In this document: piece by piece, positions 1-8,503 of the stretch | How the letters are laid out: every line of letters begins with the position of its first letter | Numbering within the stretch: position 1 is the stretch's first letter | From: Streptosporangium lutulentum | Lineage (GTDB): Bacteria; Actinomycetota; Actinomycetes; Streptosporangiales; Streptosporangiaceae | Length of the DNA: 64,000 bases | NCBI RefSeq assembly: GCF_030811455.1 | Contig: NZ_JAUSQU010000001.1 | Location: 4,960,001-5,024,000 of the forward strand | Reading direction: 5' to 3' | Notes under the pieces: model-generated | What the model was told of the DNA's origin: nothing | What the model saw: the letters and a program-made list of their open reading frames with translations, nothing else | The model's database searches: none | Position numbers and translations under genes: made by a program

Positions 1-895
1 CACCCAGCTCGAAGGGGGCGCCGACGGTGAGCGCCAGAGTGTCTCCGGAGGCCAGCGGACCGGCCGGAAGGGGGAAGGGATTCTTCTGCCTGTCCACCAG
101 ACACCAGCCCGCGAGCTCGACCGGCTCGGGAGAGGCGTTCAGCAGGGTGACCACTTCGGGCCCGGCCCCGGCCGGATCGGGGAGGGCGGCGATGATCCGG
201 ATCGGCTCCTCGCCCTTGCCCGGCCGTACGGGAGCCTCCGGCACGGTGTGCCCGGTGATGTCATCGGTGTGCCAGGACTGCGACTGGAAGGCCAGGAAGA
301 TCGCGACCCAGCGCGACTCGGCGGGGAAGTGCAGGAGCACACCGCCGTCCTGCCACACCCCGTCGTCACCGCGGAACCGCTGGGAGTTGCCCTGGTTCAT
401 GTGGATGTCGTGCACGCCGTTGCCCGGCAGGAATCCGAAGACCTTGTCGGGGGTGCGGGACTCGGGGCCCCAGCGCTCACCGAAGGCGTGGACGACCGCC
501 GTGGGATCGGCGATCGCCCTCCGGACGTAGTGGTCGAGCTTGTCGGCCAGGTCGTTGTCCACGCCGGGAAGGTCCGGCGGGAGCGTGCGCATCCCCGCCG
601 GGTCGAACAGGTTGCCCCGGATGTAGTCGAGGGCGGCACCACCGGGACGGGACGGCAGGGCCGTCCAGCCTCCGGCGGCCTGGGGAAGCGCCTGCGTCGC
701 CGGGTGCCGGAAATCCTCGTCGGCGAGGTACAGCAGCTCGGAAGGAGCCTGCTGGGACTCGACGTTGACCGCGACCCGGTAGGAGGTCCCCGCCTCGTCG
801 ACGAGGTGGATCTGGTAGTGCGGGGAGTCCGTGGACCCCTCGCGACGGCTGTCGACGGCCCGGCCCGCAAGGACCCCGTAGCTCTTGAGCGGCAT
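1..895 (-). CDS. DUF2278 (YukJ-like) protein, C-terminus cut by window edge
   Basis: The reading frame opens with ATG at 895 and runs off the window start without a stop, so about 298 residues are visible. The first ~220 residues match my memory of the DUF2278/YukJ family: an MPLKSYGVL opening, a hydrolase-like core with GFLPGNGVHDIHMNQG, and a WQDGGVLLHFP segment. Residues from about 225 look like a lamin-tail (LTD)-type beta domain (LLNASPEPVELAGW...LVD). The family is found in many bacteria and its biochemical role is not settled. No operon partner is visible, because the next gene upstream is separated by repeats. The family assignment is fairly secure; the function is unknown. Confidence 0.8.
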   Translation of the reverse strand, partial: MPLKSYGVLAGRAVDSRREGSTDSPHYQIHLVDEAGTSYRVAVNVESQQAPSELLYLADEDFRHPATQALPQAAGGWTALPSRPGGAALDYIRGNLFDPAGMRTLPPDLPGVDNDLADKLDHYVRRAIADPTAVVHAFGERWGPESRTPDKVFGFLPGNGVHDIHMNQGNSQRFRGDDGVWQDGGVLLHFPAESRWVAIFLAFQSQSWHTDDITGHTVPEAPVRPGKGEEPIRIIAALPDPAGAGPEVVTLLNASPEPVELAGWCLVDRQKNPFPLPAGPLASGDTLALTVGAPFELG

Positions 896-974
896 TGACC
901 CCACCCTTCGGAAGGCGAACCCTGCGGACCATGTCTACGCCCTATCGTCCGGACGGGGAACCACCGAAGGCGAT

Positions 975-1059
975 CACGGCCACAATCATGAACCGCCGAA
1001 GGCCGTGACCGTCGAAATCAGGAACCGTCGAAAGCGGCCACGGCCACAATCATGAACCG
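975..1059. repeat. Pair of 21-bp direct repeats in an intergenic spacer
   Basis: The 21 bases at 975-995 recur exactly at 1039-1059 (core CCACAATCATGAACCG), with a diverged related segment between them around 1011-1030. They lie just downstream of the stop of the trans-sulfuration gene. They are not inverted and do not form an obvious terminator. They look like a short degenerate tandem array of the kind seen after several genes in this window. Confidence 0.7.
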
Positions 1060-1076
1060 TCGGGGCACCGGAATGT

Positions 1077-2249
1077 TCAGGAGAGCGCCTGCTCGAAGTC
1101 CGCCCACAGGTCCTCGACGTGCTCGATGCCCACCGCCACCCGGATCGTGCCCTCCCCGATGCCGTTCCGGACGAGTTCCTCGCCCGTCAGCATGCGGTGG
1201 GAGGTGCTCGCCGGGTGCAGGATGAGCGTCTCGACGCCTCCGAGGGACGGGGCCAGCAGCGCCAGCCGTACCGAACTCATGAACCTCTCCCCCGCCGCGC
1301 GCCCGCCGGCCAGGTCGAAGGAGAAGACCCCGCCGAAATCGGGCAGCAGCTTCGCCGCCAGCTCGTAGGAGGGGTGCGAGGGCAGGCCGGGCCAGTGCAC
1401 GGCGGAGACCGAGGGATGGTCGTTGAGACGGACGGCCAGCTCGCGGGTGTTGAAGCAGTGACGCTCCATCCGCAGCGGCAGGGTCTGGATGCCGCGCAGG
1501 GTGAGCCACGCGGCGAACGGGTCGGCGGTGGCGCCCAGCCCCACCGCGAAGGACCACACCTTGCGGTAGAGCTCGTCCGAGGCGAAGACCGCGATCCCGC
1601 CGAGCACGTCGGTGTGCCCGCTCAGATATTTGGTCGTGGAGTGGACCACGACGTCGGCTCCGTGCTCCAGCGGCCTGCACAGGATCGGCGAGGCGAAGGT
1701 GTTGTCCACCACCGAGATCAGACCGGCCTCGCGGGCCGCCGCGCACATGCCGGGCAGGTCGGCGACCTGGGTCACCGGGTTGGCGATGGTCTCCAGGTAG
1801 ACCAGCTTGGTCTCGGGCCGCACGGCCGCGCGCAGGGCCTGCGGGTCGGCCTCGGAAACATAGGAGACGGTGATCTGGAACCGCTCGATCAGATCGTTGA
1901 TCGTTCCGGCGGTGCCGCCGTAAAGAGGCTTCTGCGCGATCAGGTGATCACCGGGCTTGAGCAGGCCCAGCAGCACGGAGTTGATGGCCCCCATGCCCGA
2001 ACCGGTGGCCACGGCGCCGACGCCGCCCTCCAATCCGGCGACGGCCTCCTCAAGTGAGCGAACGGTCGGATTCGACAGCCGCCCGTACACGAAGGCGCCG
2101 TCGGGCCGCCCCATCCCGTCGGCGAACACGGCCGGGTCGTCGAAGACAAAGCCTGAGGTCTGGTAGATCGGCACCGAGATGGGACGGCTGCCGTTCAGCG
2201 GCGGGTGAGGAAGATGGACGGTGCGAGTCTCAGGGCGAAATTCAGTCAT
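1077..2249 (-). CDS. Trans-sulfuration PLP enzyme (cystathionine gamma-synthase/lyase family)
   Basis: This 390-residue protein is a full-length Cys/Met-metabolism PLP enzyme of fold type I. The signs are the substrate/PLP loop YGRLSNPT near residue 55, TGSGMGAI around 83, VVDNTF with the cofactor-nitrogen Asp, and the Schiff-base lysine K207 in STTKYLSGHTD. Members cleave or form C-gamma-sulfur bonds (cystathionine gamma-synthase, cystathionine gamma-lyase, methionine gamma-lyase, O-acetylhomoserine sulfhydrylase). Motifs alone do not separate these, and there are no methionine or cysteine biosynthesis neighbours to decide it. It is transcribed away from the ABC exporter genes. The family call is very secure and the exact reaction open. 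Confidence 0.9.
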   Translation of the reverse strand: MTEFRPETRTVHLPHPPLNGSRPISVPIYQTSGFVFDDPAVFADGMGRPDGAFVYGRLSNPTVRSLEEAVAGLEGGVGAVATGSGMGAINSVLLGLLKPGDHLIAQKPLYGGTAGTINDLIERFQITVSYVSEADPQALRAAVRPETKLVYLETIANPVTQVADLPGMCAAAREAGLISVVDNTFASPILCRPLEHGADVVVHSTTKYLSGHTDVLGGIAVFASDELYRKVWSFAVGLGATADPFAAWLTLRGIQTLPLRMERHCFNTRELAVRLNDHPSVSAVHWPGLPSHPSYELAAKLLPDFGGVFSFDLAGGRAAGERFMSSVRLALLAPSLGGVETLILHPASTSHRMLTGEELVRNGIGEGTIRVAVGIEHVEDLWADFEQALS

Positions 2250-2537
2250 GCGTCAAGAATGTCCGCTTAACCAGGCGTTTGTCAGATCCAAATGGTCGAG
2301 CGTGGCCTACGTCCTGCTCCAGCGGGAGAAAAATCACACGCGGACAGGACGGCGGCGCCGGGTTCGCCCGCCGTCCGCACCCCGCCGCCGGTATGAGCAC
2401 CCCCGCGGACGATCCGGGTACGGCTGCCGCACACCGGCGACCTCGGACGATCCCCCGTCACAGATCGCGGCACCGACCAGGCGAAGTCGTGAATTTCTCA
2501 CTGTCATCGGACTTCTCCTGCCTTCAAGCTCTGAACC

Positions 2538-3449
2538 ATGACAGCGATTCAGGTGGACGGGCTCAAAAAGAGCTACGGGGACTTCGCGGCCGTCAAGGGC
2601 GTCTCCTTCACCGTCGCGCCGGGCGAGATCTTCGCCCTCCTCGGGCGCAACGGAGCGGGGAAGACCACGACGATGGAGATCCTGGCGGGATTCCAGGCTC
2701 CGGACGAGGGCAGCACCCGAGTGCTCGGGCTCGATCCGGTCAGGGACCGGAGCAAGGTGCGCGCACGCATCGGCATCATGCTCCAGGAGGCGGGTTTCTT
2801 CCCCGACCTGACGGTGGCGCAGACCGTGGACGCCTGGCGCGACTTCGTCGCCGTCCCCCGGCCGCGCGACGAGGCCCTGGAACTCACCGGGCTGAGCGCC
2901 AAGACCACGACCAAGGTGCGCCAGCTCTCCGGAGGGGAGAAGCGCCGCCTGGATCTGACCCTGGCCGTCCTGAGCCGCCCCGACGCCCTGTTCCTCGACG
3001 AACCCACGGCGGGAATGGACCCCGAGGCGCGCAAGAACACTTGGGAGGTCATCCAGGGGCTGGCCCGGCAGGGCACCACGATCCTGCTCACCACTCACTA
3101 CCTGGAGGAGGCCCAGCGCCTGGCCTCCTCCATGGCGATCATGGACCAGGGGTTGATCGTCGCCGGCGGCGGCATGGCCGAGACCCTGTCCGCCGAGACC
3201 GGCAGGGTCGCCTTCGAACTGCCCCCCTCGGTCACCCCTGAGGAGTTGCCGGTGCCCGTCGTCACGATGGAGGGCCGCACCGCGGTCTGCCGCGTCGCCG
3301 ACCCCGACCTCGCCGCGCAGACCCTGCTGAGCTGGGCCGGTGAACGCGGCCTGCGCCTGCGCGGGCTGGAGGTCCGTACGGCGACGCTCGAAGACCTGTT
3401 CCTCGACCTCGCCTCTGGCGAGAAGAACGAGAAGAAAGAGGTGGCGTGA
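2538..3449 (+). CDS. ABC-2 type exporter, ATP-binding protein (DrrA/CcmA-like)
   Basis: This 303-residue ATPase supplies energy to the membrane partner encoded next. Walker A is GRNGAGKT near residue 37, the signature is LSGGEKRR near 130, and Walker B is ALFLDEPTAGMDP near 152, followed by a switch histidine in LTTHYLEEA. The last ~80 residues form the extra C-terminal domain typical of DrrA-type exporters. The stop overlaps the GTG start of the permease by four bases, implying translational coupling. The substrate is unknown; lipids, drugs and peptides are all possible for this family. The downstream DesK/DesR-like pair suggests regulated expression. Confidence 0.92.
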   Translation: MTAIQVDGLKKSYGDFAAVKGVSFTVAPGEIFALLGRNGAGKTTTMEILAGFQAPDEGSTRVLGLDPVRDRSKVRARIGIMLQEAGFFPDLTVAQTVDAWRDFVAVPRPRDEALELTGLSAKTTTKVRQLSGGEKRRLDLTLAVLSRPDALFLDEPTAGMDPEARKNTWEVIQGLARQGTTILLTTHYLEEAQRLASSMAIMDQGLIVAGGGMAETLSAETGRVAFELPPSVTPEELPVPVVTMEGRTAVCRVADPDLAAQTLLSWAGERGLRLRGLEVRTATLEDLFLDLASGEKNEKKEVA

Positions 3450-4222
3450 CCGTGTCCGTGCGCGATCTGGCGGTGGTGACCCGCTTTGGAGGCCGTCTCT
3501 ACTGGCGCGACAAGGTGGCGCTGAGCACCTCGGTGACGCTCTCTCTGGGGCTCGGCATCGGGCTCCCGTTCCTGATGGACAGGGTCAGGCCGGGAAACCC
3601 CGAATTCCTGCTGAACCAGCACCTGGGGGTGCTCGCGATGATCCTCGTCATCGCGACGCTCAACCAGATCGCGGTGACGCTCACCGCCCGGCGCGACCAG
3701 CTCGTCCTCAAGCGGATGCGGACCACGGGACTCAGCGACCGCGACATCCTCGGCGGGGAGATCGGCAACCTGGTCGTCCAGACGACGCTGCTGACAGGCG
3801 TCGTCTCGGTGGCGCTGTACTCGCTGACCGATCTGCCGGTGCCGCGGAATCCGCTGCTGTATCTGGTGTTCGTGGTCGCGGGCGCCACCGTTCTGTGCCT
3901 GCTCGGGGCCGCGATCACAGCGATCATCCCGCGCACCGAGGTCTCCGCCGTCATGACCATGCCGTTCTTCCTCCTGGCCGGTTTCGGCGCGGGTGGCTTC
4001 GGCCCGCTCCTGGAGATGCTCCCCGGCTGGGCCGGCACGGTGTTCGGCCTGCTGCCCACCGCCGCGGTCGTGGAGGTGGCGCGGGTGGCCTACGCGGCGG
4101 ACGGCACGATCGTCGGTGACCTGCGGGCCGCCGCCCCGCCGGCGCTGAACCTGGCGATCTGGGCCGTCATCGGGATCGTCGTGATCATTCGCTGGTTCCG
4201 CTGGGAGACGAGAAAGTCATAG
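3446..4222 (+). CDS. ABC-2 type exporter, permease
   Basis: This 258-residue integral membrane protein has about six hydrophobic segments and an ABC-2 permease layout, with an N-terminal cytoplasmic stretch before the first membrane helix and a short charged tail. The GTG start at 3446 sits inside the preceding ATPase stop (GTGA overlap). With that ATPase it should form a homodimeric or 2+2 exporter. A histidine kinase begins 10 bases after its stop, so all four genes 2538-5938 are probably one transcript. This arrangement of exporter plus NarL-type two-component genes is common in actinobacteria and Bacillus (for example DesK/DesR next to an ABC exporter). Confidence 0.88.
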   Translation: MTVSVRDLAVVTRFGGRLYWRDKVALSTSVTLSLGLGIGLPFLMDRVRPGNPEFLLNQHLGVLAMILVIATLNQIAVTLTARRDQLVLKRMRTTGLSDRDILGGEIGNLVVQTTLLTGVVSVALYSLTDLPVPRNPLLYLVFVVAGATVLCLLGAAITAIIPRTEVSAVMTMPFFLLAGFGAGGFGPLLEMLPGWAGTVFGLLPTAAVVEVARVAYAADGTIVGDLRAAAPPALNLAIWAVIGIVVIIRWFRWETRKS

Positions 4223-4232
4223 GTTCACCGAC

Positions 4233-5336
4233 ATGCGGATAACCCCCCGGCGCCTGGCCATCGGCGTGATCACACTGCTCTCCGTGGGCTTCACGATCTC
4301 CGCGGTCATCCTGGTCGTCCAGTACGGCGGGCCCGCCGGGATCGCCGTACTCTCGGTCGCGCTCCCCGGCTTCTTCGTCCCCCACTTCCTGCACATCCGA
4401 GCCGCCCTGCGCGGTGCCGAGCCCGGCGGCCCGACTCTCGGGCTGCTGATCCAGGCGGTCGCCGCCTACGCCCCGATCATGCTCCTCCCCGGCCCGCTCG
4501 GAGGGTACTGGTGGGGCATACCGTCCATTCTGCTCGGCTCGGTGCTCCTGCGCCTGCGCCCGCCGCTCGCCCTCGGCTGTCTGGTCCCGATGGCGGGGGT
4601 CCATTTCACCGCCGCATGGAACGCCGTGGCACCGGAGTTCGCGCCGATACAAGCCATCTACGCCGTCAGCACCCTGTTCGTCACCGGATTTGTGATCTAC
4701 GTGGTGGTGCGACTGGTGATCGTCAGCGACGATCTGGCGCAGGCCAGGACGGAGCTGGCGGAGGCCGCGGTGCTGCGGGAGCGACTGCGGATCTCCCGGG
4801 ACCTGCACGACGGGCTGGGCAGCAACCTGGCCGCCATCGCGCTCAAGGGCGACCTCGCGCGCAAACTGGTGGGGCACGACCCCACCGCGGCCGCGGGGGA
4901 GCTCGCCGAACTGATCCATGTGGCCAGGGACGCCGCCCAGGACGTGCGGCAGGTGGCGCGGGGCTACCGGGAGATGTCGCTGGCCGACGAGGTGCACCGG
5001 GCGACGGCCCTGCTGGAGGCCTCCGGGGTGAGCTGCCGGACCGATCTCGCCCGGCTGGAGGTGCCTCGGCACATCGACGAGGCGCTGGCCTGGGCGGTGC
5101 GCGAGGGAACCACCAACGTCGTACGGCACAGCCGCGCGACGAGTTGCTCGATCAGCACCTCCACGCAGGCCGGCTCCGTACGGCTGGAGCTGGTCAACGA
5201 CGGCGCTCAGGAACGTTCCGCCGACGGCGGCGGGCTGACCGGCCTGAAGGAGCGGGCCGCCGGCCTGGGCGGCTCGGTGAGCGCGGAGCGGACCGGCGAC
5301 GACGGATTCCGGTTCACGATGGAGGTGCCCACATGA
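4233..5336 (+). CDS. Sensor histidine kinase, HisKA_3 (NarL/DesK type)
   Basis: The protein has 367 residues. The first ~165 hold four to five membrane segments with little extracytoplasmic sequence, as in DesK-like membrane sensors. A dimerisation helix follows with the phosphoacceptor H192 in ISRDLHDGLGSN. The HATPase_c domain has the N-box GTTNVVRHS near residue 290 and a glycine-rich lid (GGGLTGLKERA) near 335. It should phosphorylate the response regulator whose ATG overlaps its stop. The signal may be membrane state or exporter substrate load; that is inferred from layout only. Confidence 0.9.
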   Translation: MRITPRRLAIGVITLLSVGFTISAVILVVQYGGPAGIAVLSVALPGFFVPHFLHIRAALRGAEPGGPTLGLLIQAVAAYAPIMLLPGPLGGYWWGIPSILLGSVLLRLRPPLALGCLVPMAGVHFTAAWNAVAPEFAPIQAIYAVSTLFVTGFVIYVVVRLVIVSDDLAQARTELAEAAVLRERLRISRDLHDGLGSNLAAIALKGDLARKLVGHDPTAAAGELAELIHVARDAAQDVRQVARGYREMSLADEVHRATALLEASGVSCRTDLARLEVPRHIDEALAWAVREGTTNVVRHSRATSCSISTSTQAGSVRLELVNDGAQERSADGGGLTGLKERAAGLGGSVSAERTGDDGFRFTMEVPT

Positions 5337-5938
5337 TCAGCGTGCTGCTCGCCGAGGACATGCACATGATCAGGGCTGCGCTCAGCGCGCTGCTGAGGCT
5401 GGAGCCCGACATCGAGGTGGTCGCCGAGGTCACCCGCGGCGACGAGATCGTCCCCGCGGCGCTGCGCAGCCGGCCGGACGTGGCGGTGCTGGACATCGAC
5501 CTGCCCGGGGTCGACGGCATCACCGCCTCGGTGGAACTGCGCGAGAAGCTGCCCGGCTGCCGGGTGCTGGTGCTCACCGCCATGGGCCAGCCCGGCCAGG
5601 TGCGCCGGGCCCTGAACTCCGGCATCGAGGCGTTCCTGGTCAAGGACGCCCCCGGCGACCGCCTGGCCGACGCGATCCGGCGCACCGCCCGGGGCCTGCG
5701 GGTGCTGGATCCCGAACTGGTCGCCGCCGCCGTCGAGTACGGTGCGAGCCCGCTGACGCTCCGCGAGGCCACCGTGCTCAAGGAGGCCGCGCGCGGCGCC
5801 CCGGCGGAGGAGATCTCCAGACGGCTGCATCTCTCCACCGGAACCGTGCGCAACTACCTGACCGGCGCCATCACCAAAACCGGCGCCCGCAACAAGATCG
5901 ATGCCATCCGCATCGCCCAGGACGCCGGCTGGATCTAG
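5333..5938 (+). CDS. NarL/LuxR-type response regulator
   Basis: This is a 201-residue regulator with an N-terminal receiver domain, acidic pocket LAEDMHMI and phosphoacceptor D54 in LDIDLPG. The C-terminal LuxR-type HTH starts at SPLTLREATVLKEAARG (about 140) and has recognition-helix sequence STGTVRNYLTGAITK. The ATG lies in the ATGA overlap with the kinase gene, so the pair is translationally coupled. In DesR-like systems the phosphorylated dimer activates its own operon and membrane-related genes. The neighbouring ABC exporter is the obvious first target, by inference. Confidence 0.92.
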   Translation: MISVLLAEDMHMIRAALSALLRLEPDIEVVAEVTRGDEIVPAALRSRPDVAVLDIDLPGVDGITASVELREKLPGCRVLVLTAMGQPGQVRRALNSGIEAFLVKDAPGDRLADAIRRTARGLRVLDPELVAAAVEYGASPLTLREATVLKEAARGAPAEEISRRLHLSTGTVRNYLTGAITKTGARNKIDAIRIAQDAGWI

Positions 5939-5944
5939 CCGATG

Positions 5945-6610
5945 TCAGATGTCGGTGACGCGCAACCCGGCGTGGGCCTTGTAGCGGCGGTTGATGGAGA
6001 TGAGGTTGGCGGTCAGCCCCTCGATCTGGTGGGCGTTGCGAAGGCGCCCGCCGTACACGCCGCGCACGCCCGGGATCCGGCCCGCCAGCGCCTGGACCGT
6101 GTCGGTGGCTTCGCGGTCGTCGCCCAGGACGAGCACGTCCAGGTCGATCTCCTTGACCTCCGGGTCGAGCAGCAGGACGGCCGAGACATGGTGGAAGGCG
6201 GCGACCACGCGGCTGTCGGGCAGGACCTCGGCCGCCTGCTGGGCGGCGCTGCCCTCCTCGACCTGGAGCGCGAAGGCGCCCTGCTTGTCGAACCCGAGCG
6301 GGTTGACGCAGTCGACGACGATCTTGCCGGACAGCTCGGCCCGCAGGGACTCCAGGGTGGATCTGTGCCCCTCCCACGGGATCGCCACGATCACCACGTC
6401 GGCTTCGGCGGCCACGGTCGAGTTGTCCGCGCCGCTCACCGTCGCGCCGACGCTCTCCGCCGCCTCCTGTGCCCGCTCCGCGCTCCGCGATCCGATCAGC
6501 ACGGAGTGGCCCGCGAGAGCGAACCTCCGGGCCAGCCCCTTACCCTGATCGCCGGTACCGCCCAGGATCCCGATCGAGAGTCCGCTCACGTCCGGAATAT
6601 CAGTGCTCAC
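5945..6610 (-). CDS. npdG: NADPH-dependent F420 reductase (F420H2:NADP oxidoreductase)
   Basis: The 221 residues match the F420-NADP oxidoreductase family (Fno/NpdG). An N-terminal Rossmann motif GILGGTGDQGKGLARRFALAGH near residue 13 is followed by an NADP-phosphate-recognising SRSAERA, then VVIVAIPWEGH and the C-terminal F420-side segment with FHHVSA and RNAHQIEGLTANLISIN. The enzyme moves hydride between NADPH and coenzyme F420, supplying F420H2 to reductases common in actinobacteria. The gene converges with the response regulator gene, with six bases between the stops. There is no other F420 gene nearby. Confidence 0.88.
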   Translation of the reverse strand: MSTDIPDVSGLSIGILGGTGDQGKGLARRFALAGHSVLIGSRSAERAQEAAESVGATVSGADNSTVAAEADVVIVAIPWEGHRSTLESLRAELSGKIVVDCVNPLGFDKQGAFALQVEEGSAAQQAAEVLPDSRVVAAFHHVSAVLLLDPEVKEIDLDVLVLGDDREATDTVQALAGRIPGVRGVYGGRLRNAHQIEGLTANLISINRRYKAHAGLRVTDI

Positions 6611-6719
6611 TCGTTGCTCCTCGTCGTCCTCGGTGCCCAGGGCCTCAACCGACCATATCGCCTGTCCAGATCATGTCAGGGCCGCATTATGGGGACCATC
6701 AGGGGGTGACTGGGGCACG

Positions 6720-7310
6720 ATGGTACGCATGGACGCTGGGGCTGTGACACTTCTGCGCGAGATCCTGGCCTCGACCGGCTGGATCGAGCGCACCCGTGAG
6801 TTCGGTCTCGCCCTCCGTTCGACGCGTTCCCCCGGAGGCCTGCTGGTGGTCGGCACTCCCGAGGAGGAGCCCTGGCATCTGACCGCGCATCTCAGCGACG
6901 AGGCCCGGCTCTCCGACCTGCCGCAGCTCGCCCCGACGCTGGTCCGCTGGGCGCCCGCCCCCGGCGCGCCCGCGCACCTGCGGGTCGGGCTGGAGCGGAT
7001 CGAGCGGGCCGGGCGGGGCGAGACCCTGTTCGTGGTGACCGAGGAGCGGGCCCCGGAGGCGCTGCTCGAACGGGTGAGCGACGCCCGGCGCACCGGAGCG
7101 ACGATCCTGGCCCTGGACGGCGGCGACCGGGAGCTGGAGGGGCTGGCCCACGACGCGCTGACGGTCCCCGGTCACGCGCCGCTCTCCTTCGACGGGGCCC
7201 AGCACCTGGTGAGCGCGGCGGCGGGCGAGGTGACCAACCGGCGTCCCGGGCTGCGCGACCGGCTGGCGAGGCTGCTGGAGCGGGTCAACGGTCCGCACCT
7301 CGACGACTAG
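6720..7310 (+). CDS. Conserved actinobacterial protein of unknown function
   Basis: From ATG 6720 the protein has 196 residues (a second ATG at 6729 gives 193). It is soluble, with strong third-codon GC bias and no signal peptide. Segments such as TLFVVTEERAPEALLERVSDARRTGATILALDGG resemble an alpha/beta nucleotide-binding-like or Rossmannoid fold, but I see no catalytic motif. It diverges from npdG with a ~110-base shared promoter region. I do not recognise a named family and assign no function. Confidence 0.7.
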   Translation: MVRMDAGAVTLLREILASTGWIERTREFGLALRSTRSPGGLLVVGTPEEEPWHLTAHLSDEARLSDLPQLAPTLVRWAPAPGAPAHLRVGLERIERAGRGETLFVVTEERAPEALLERVSDARRTGATILALDGGDRELEGLAHDALTVPGHAPLSFDGAQHLVSAAAGEVTNRRPGLRDRLARLLERVNGPHLDD

Positions 7311-7331
7311 CCCGGCCCGTGACACCCGCGG

Positions 7332-7466
7332 CCCGGCGACCGGACCACGGGAGGCACCCACCGTCCCGCGCCCGGCGACCGGACCACCGGAAGACACCGG
7401 CCCGCACCCGCCGACCGGACCGCCGGGAGACACCGGCCCGCGCCCGGCGACCGGGCCACCGGCGGG
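7332..7466. repeat. Degenerate GC-rich 36-bp minisatellite between convergent genes
   Basis: Four imperfect units start at 7332, 7371, 7407 and 7443 (spacings 39, 36 and 36). Each begins CCCGGCGACCGG or a near variant and contains a CACCGG segment. The array fills the space from just after the 7310 stop to the LysR gene stop at 7467. No dyad is strong enough to call a terminator. It belongs to the set of tandem arrays placed directly after stop codons in this window. Confidence 0.75.
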
Positions 7467-8408
7467 CTAACGCGCCTCGCGACGCTCGTCCAGCCGTGCC
7501 GCCAGGCCGTCCGCCGCCTCCCTGAGCGCCGCGATGACCACGGCCTGCACCGGGTCGGGCTCTCCCGAGCGGGTACGGCTGAGCCGCGTCACGGCGTCCA
7601 GCCGGCGGGAGCCCACGTCGGGGATGCCGGTGACCACCACCTCGCCGACCGGGACCTCCAGCAACGCCATCGACGGCACGATCGCCACCCCGTGCCCCGC
7701 CGCGACCAGAGCGAGCGTGGGGGGAAACTCCTCGATCACGTGAACCCGGCGCGGGGTGAAGCCGCCCGCGGCGGCGAGCCGCTCAAGCGCGTGCCCGCAG
7801 GCCTGGTCGGGCGGGCCCGCCACCCAGGGCACCTCTCCCAGATCCGCGAGCCCGCGTGGAATTCTCTTCCAGTCCGGGGGCGCCACGATGCGGTACTCGT
7901 CCACGTGGAGGGGGTGGGCGACGATCGACGGCTGGGGCGCGAAGGGTTTGTCGGCGTCCCACTCGGTGACCGCCAGGTCCACCCCGCCGAGCCGAAGCTC
8001 CTGGAGCGCGGGCGGGCCGTACAGCTCGTGAATGCGCGGCGTGATCTGGGGATGGTGCTCGGCCAGGACGCCCAGGGCGGGCACCAGCAGGTGCCGGATG
8101 ACCGTGGGGAAGGCCGCGATCGTCACCGGACCGGCCAGGCGCTCGGTGAAATGGATCAGCTCTCTCCGGGCCTCGGCCAGCTCCTCCTCGATCCGCTCGG
8201 CGTAGCCGGCGAGGACGCCGCCCGCGGGGGTGAGGGAGACCCTGCGCTGCGACCGGTCGACGAGTGCGAGCCCGACCTCCCGCTCCAGCAGCATGAGCTG
8301 CTGGGAAACCGCCGAAGCCGTCAGGTGGAGGGCCTCGGCCGCACGCATGACGCCACCGCGCCGGGCGACCTCGTGAAGGATCCGCAGTCGCCGGGGATCA
8401 ATATCCAT
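7467..8408 (-). CDS. LysR-family transcriptional regulator
   Basis: This 313-residue regulator opens with the LysR winged HTH (MDIDPRRLRILHEVARRGG...AAEALHLTASAVSQQL) over residues 1-65. A linker helix and a two-lobed periplasmic-binding-like effector domain (about 90-300) follow. It is divergent from the membrane protein/cyclase pair at 8504-9438, and the shared intergenic region carries a perfect inverted repeat at 8428-8445 of the size LysR proteins bind. It is therefore the likely regulator of that pair and of itself. The effector is unknown; a small carboxylate or aromatic compound would fit an adjacent cyclase-family hydrolase. Confidence 0.9.
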   Translation of the reverse strand: MDIDPRRLRILHEVARRGGVMRAAEALHLTASAVSQQLMLLEREVGLALVDRSQRRVSLTPAGGVLAGYAERIEEELAEARRELIHFTERLAGPVTIAAFPTVIRHLLVPALGVLAEHHPQITPRIHELYGPPALQELRLGGVDLAVTEWDADKPFAPQPSIVAHPLHVDEYRIVAPPDWKRIPRGLADLGEVPWVAGPPDQACGHALERLAAAGGFTPRRVHVIEEFPPTLALVAAGHGVAIVPSMALLEVPVGEVVVTGIPDVGSRRLDAVTRLSRTRSGEPDPVQAVVIAALREAADGLAARLDERREAR

Positions 8409-8427
8409 ATAGCTCAGCTTACGTCGG

Positions 8428-8445
8428 AATTAAGGAAACTTAATT
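8428..8445. promoter_or_regulatory. Inverted repeat AATTAAG-N4-CTTAATT, probable LysR operator
   Basis: AATTAAG at 8428-8434 and CTTAATT at 8439-8445 form a perfect 7-bp dyad around GAAA. It contains the T-N11-A core typical of LysR boxes and lies 20 bases upstream of the divergent LysR start. It is strikingly AT-rich in this GC-rich sequence. Binding by the adjacent LysR protein is inferred. Confidence 0.6.
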
Positions 8446-8503
8446 TGCCCTTCAGTGAAGGGAGGAGAAACCATGAGGACATGAGCCCCATCTCCACCGG
8501 CGC

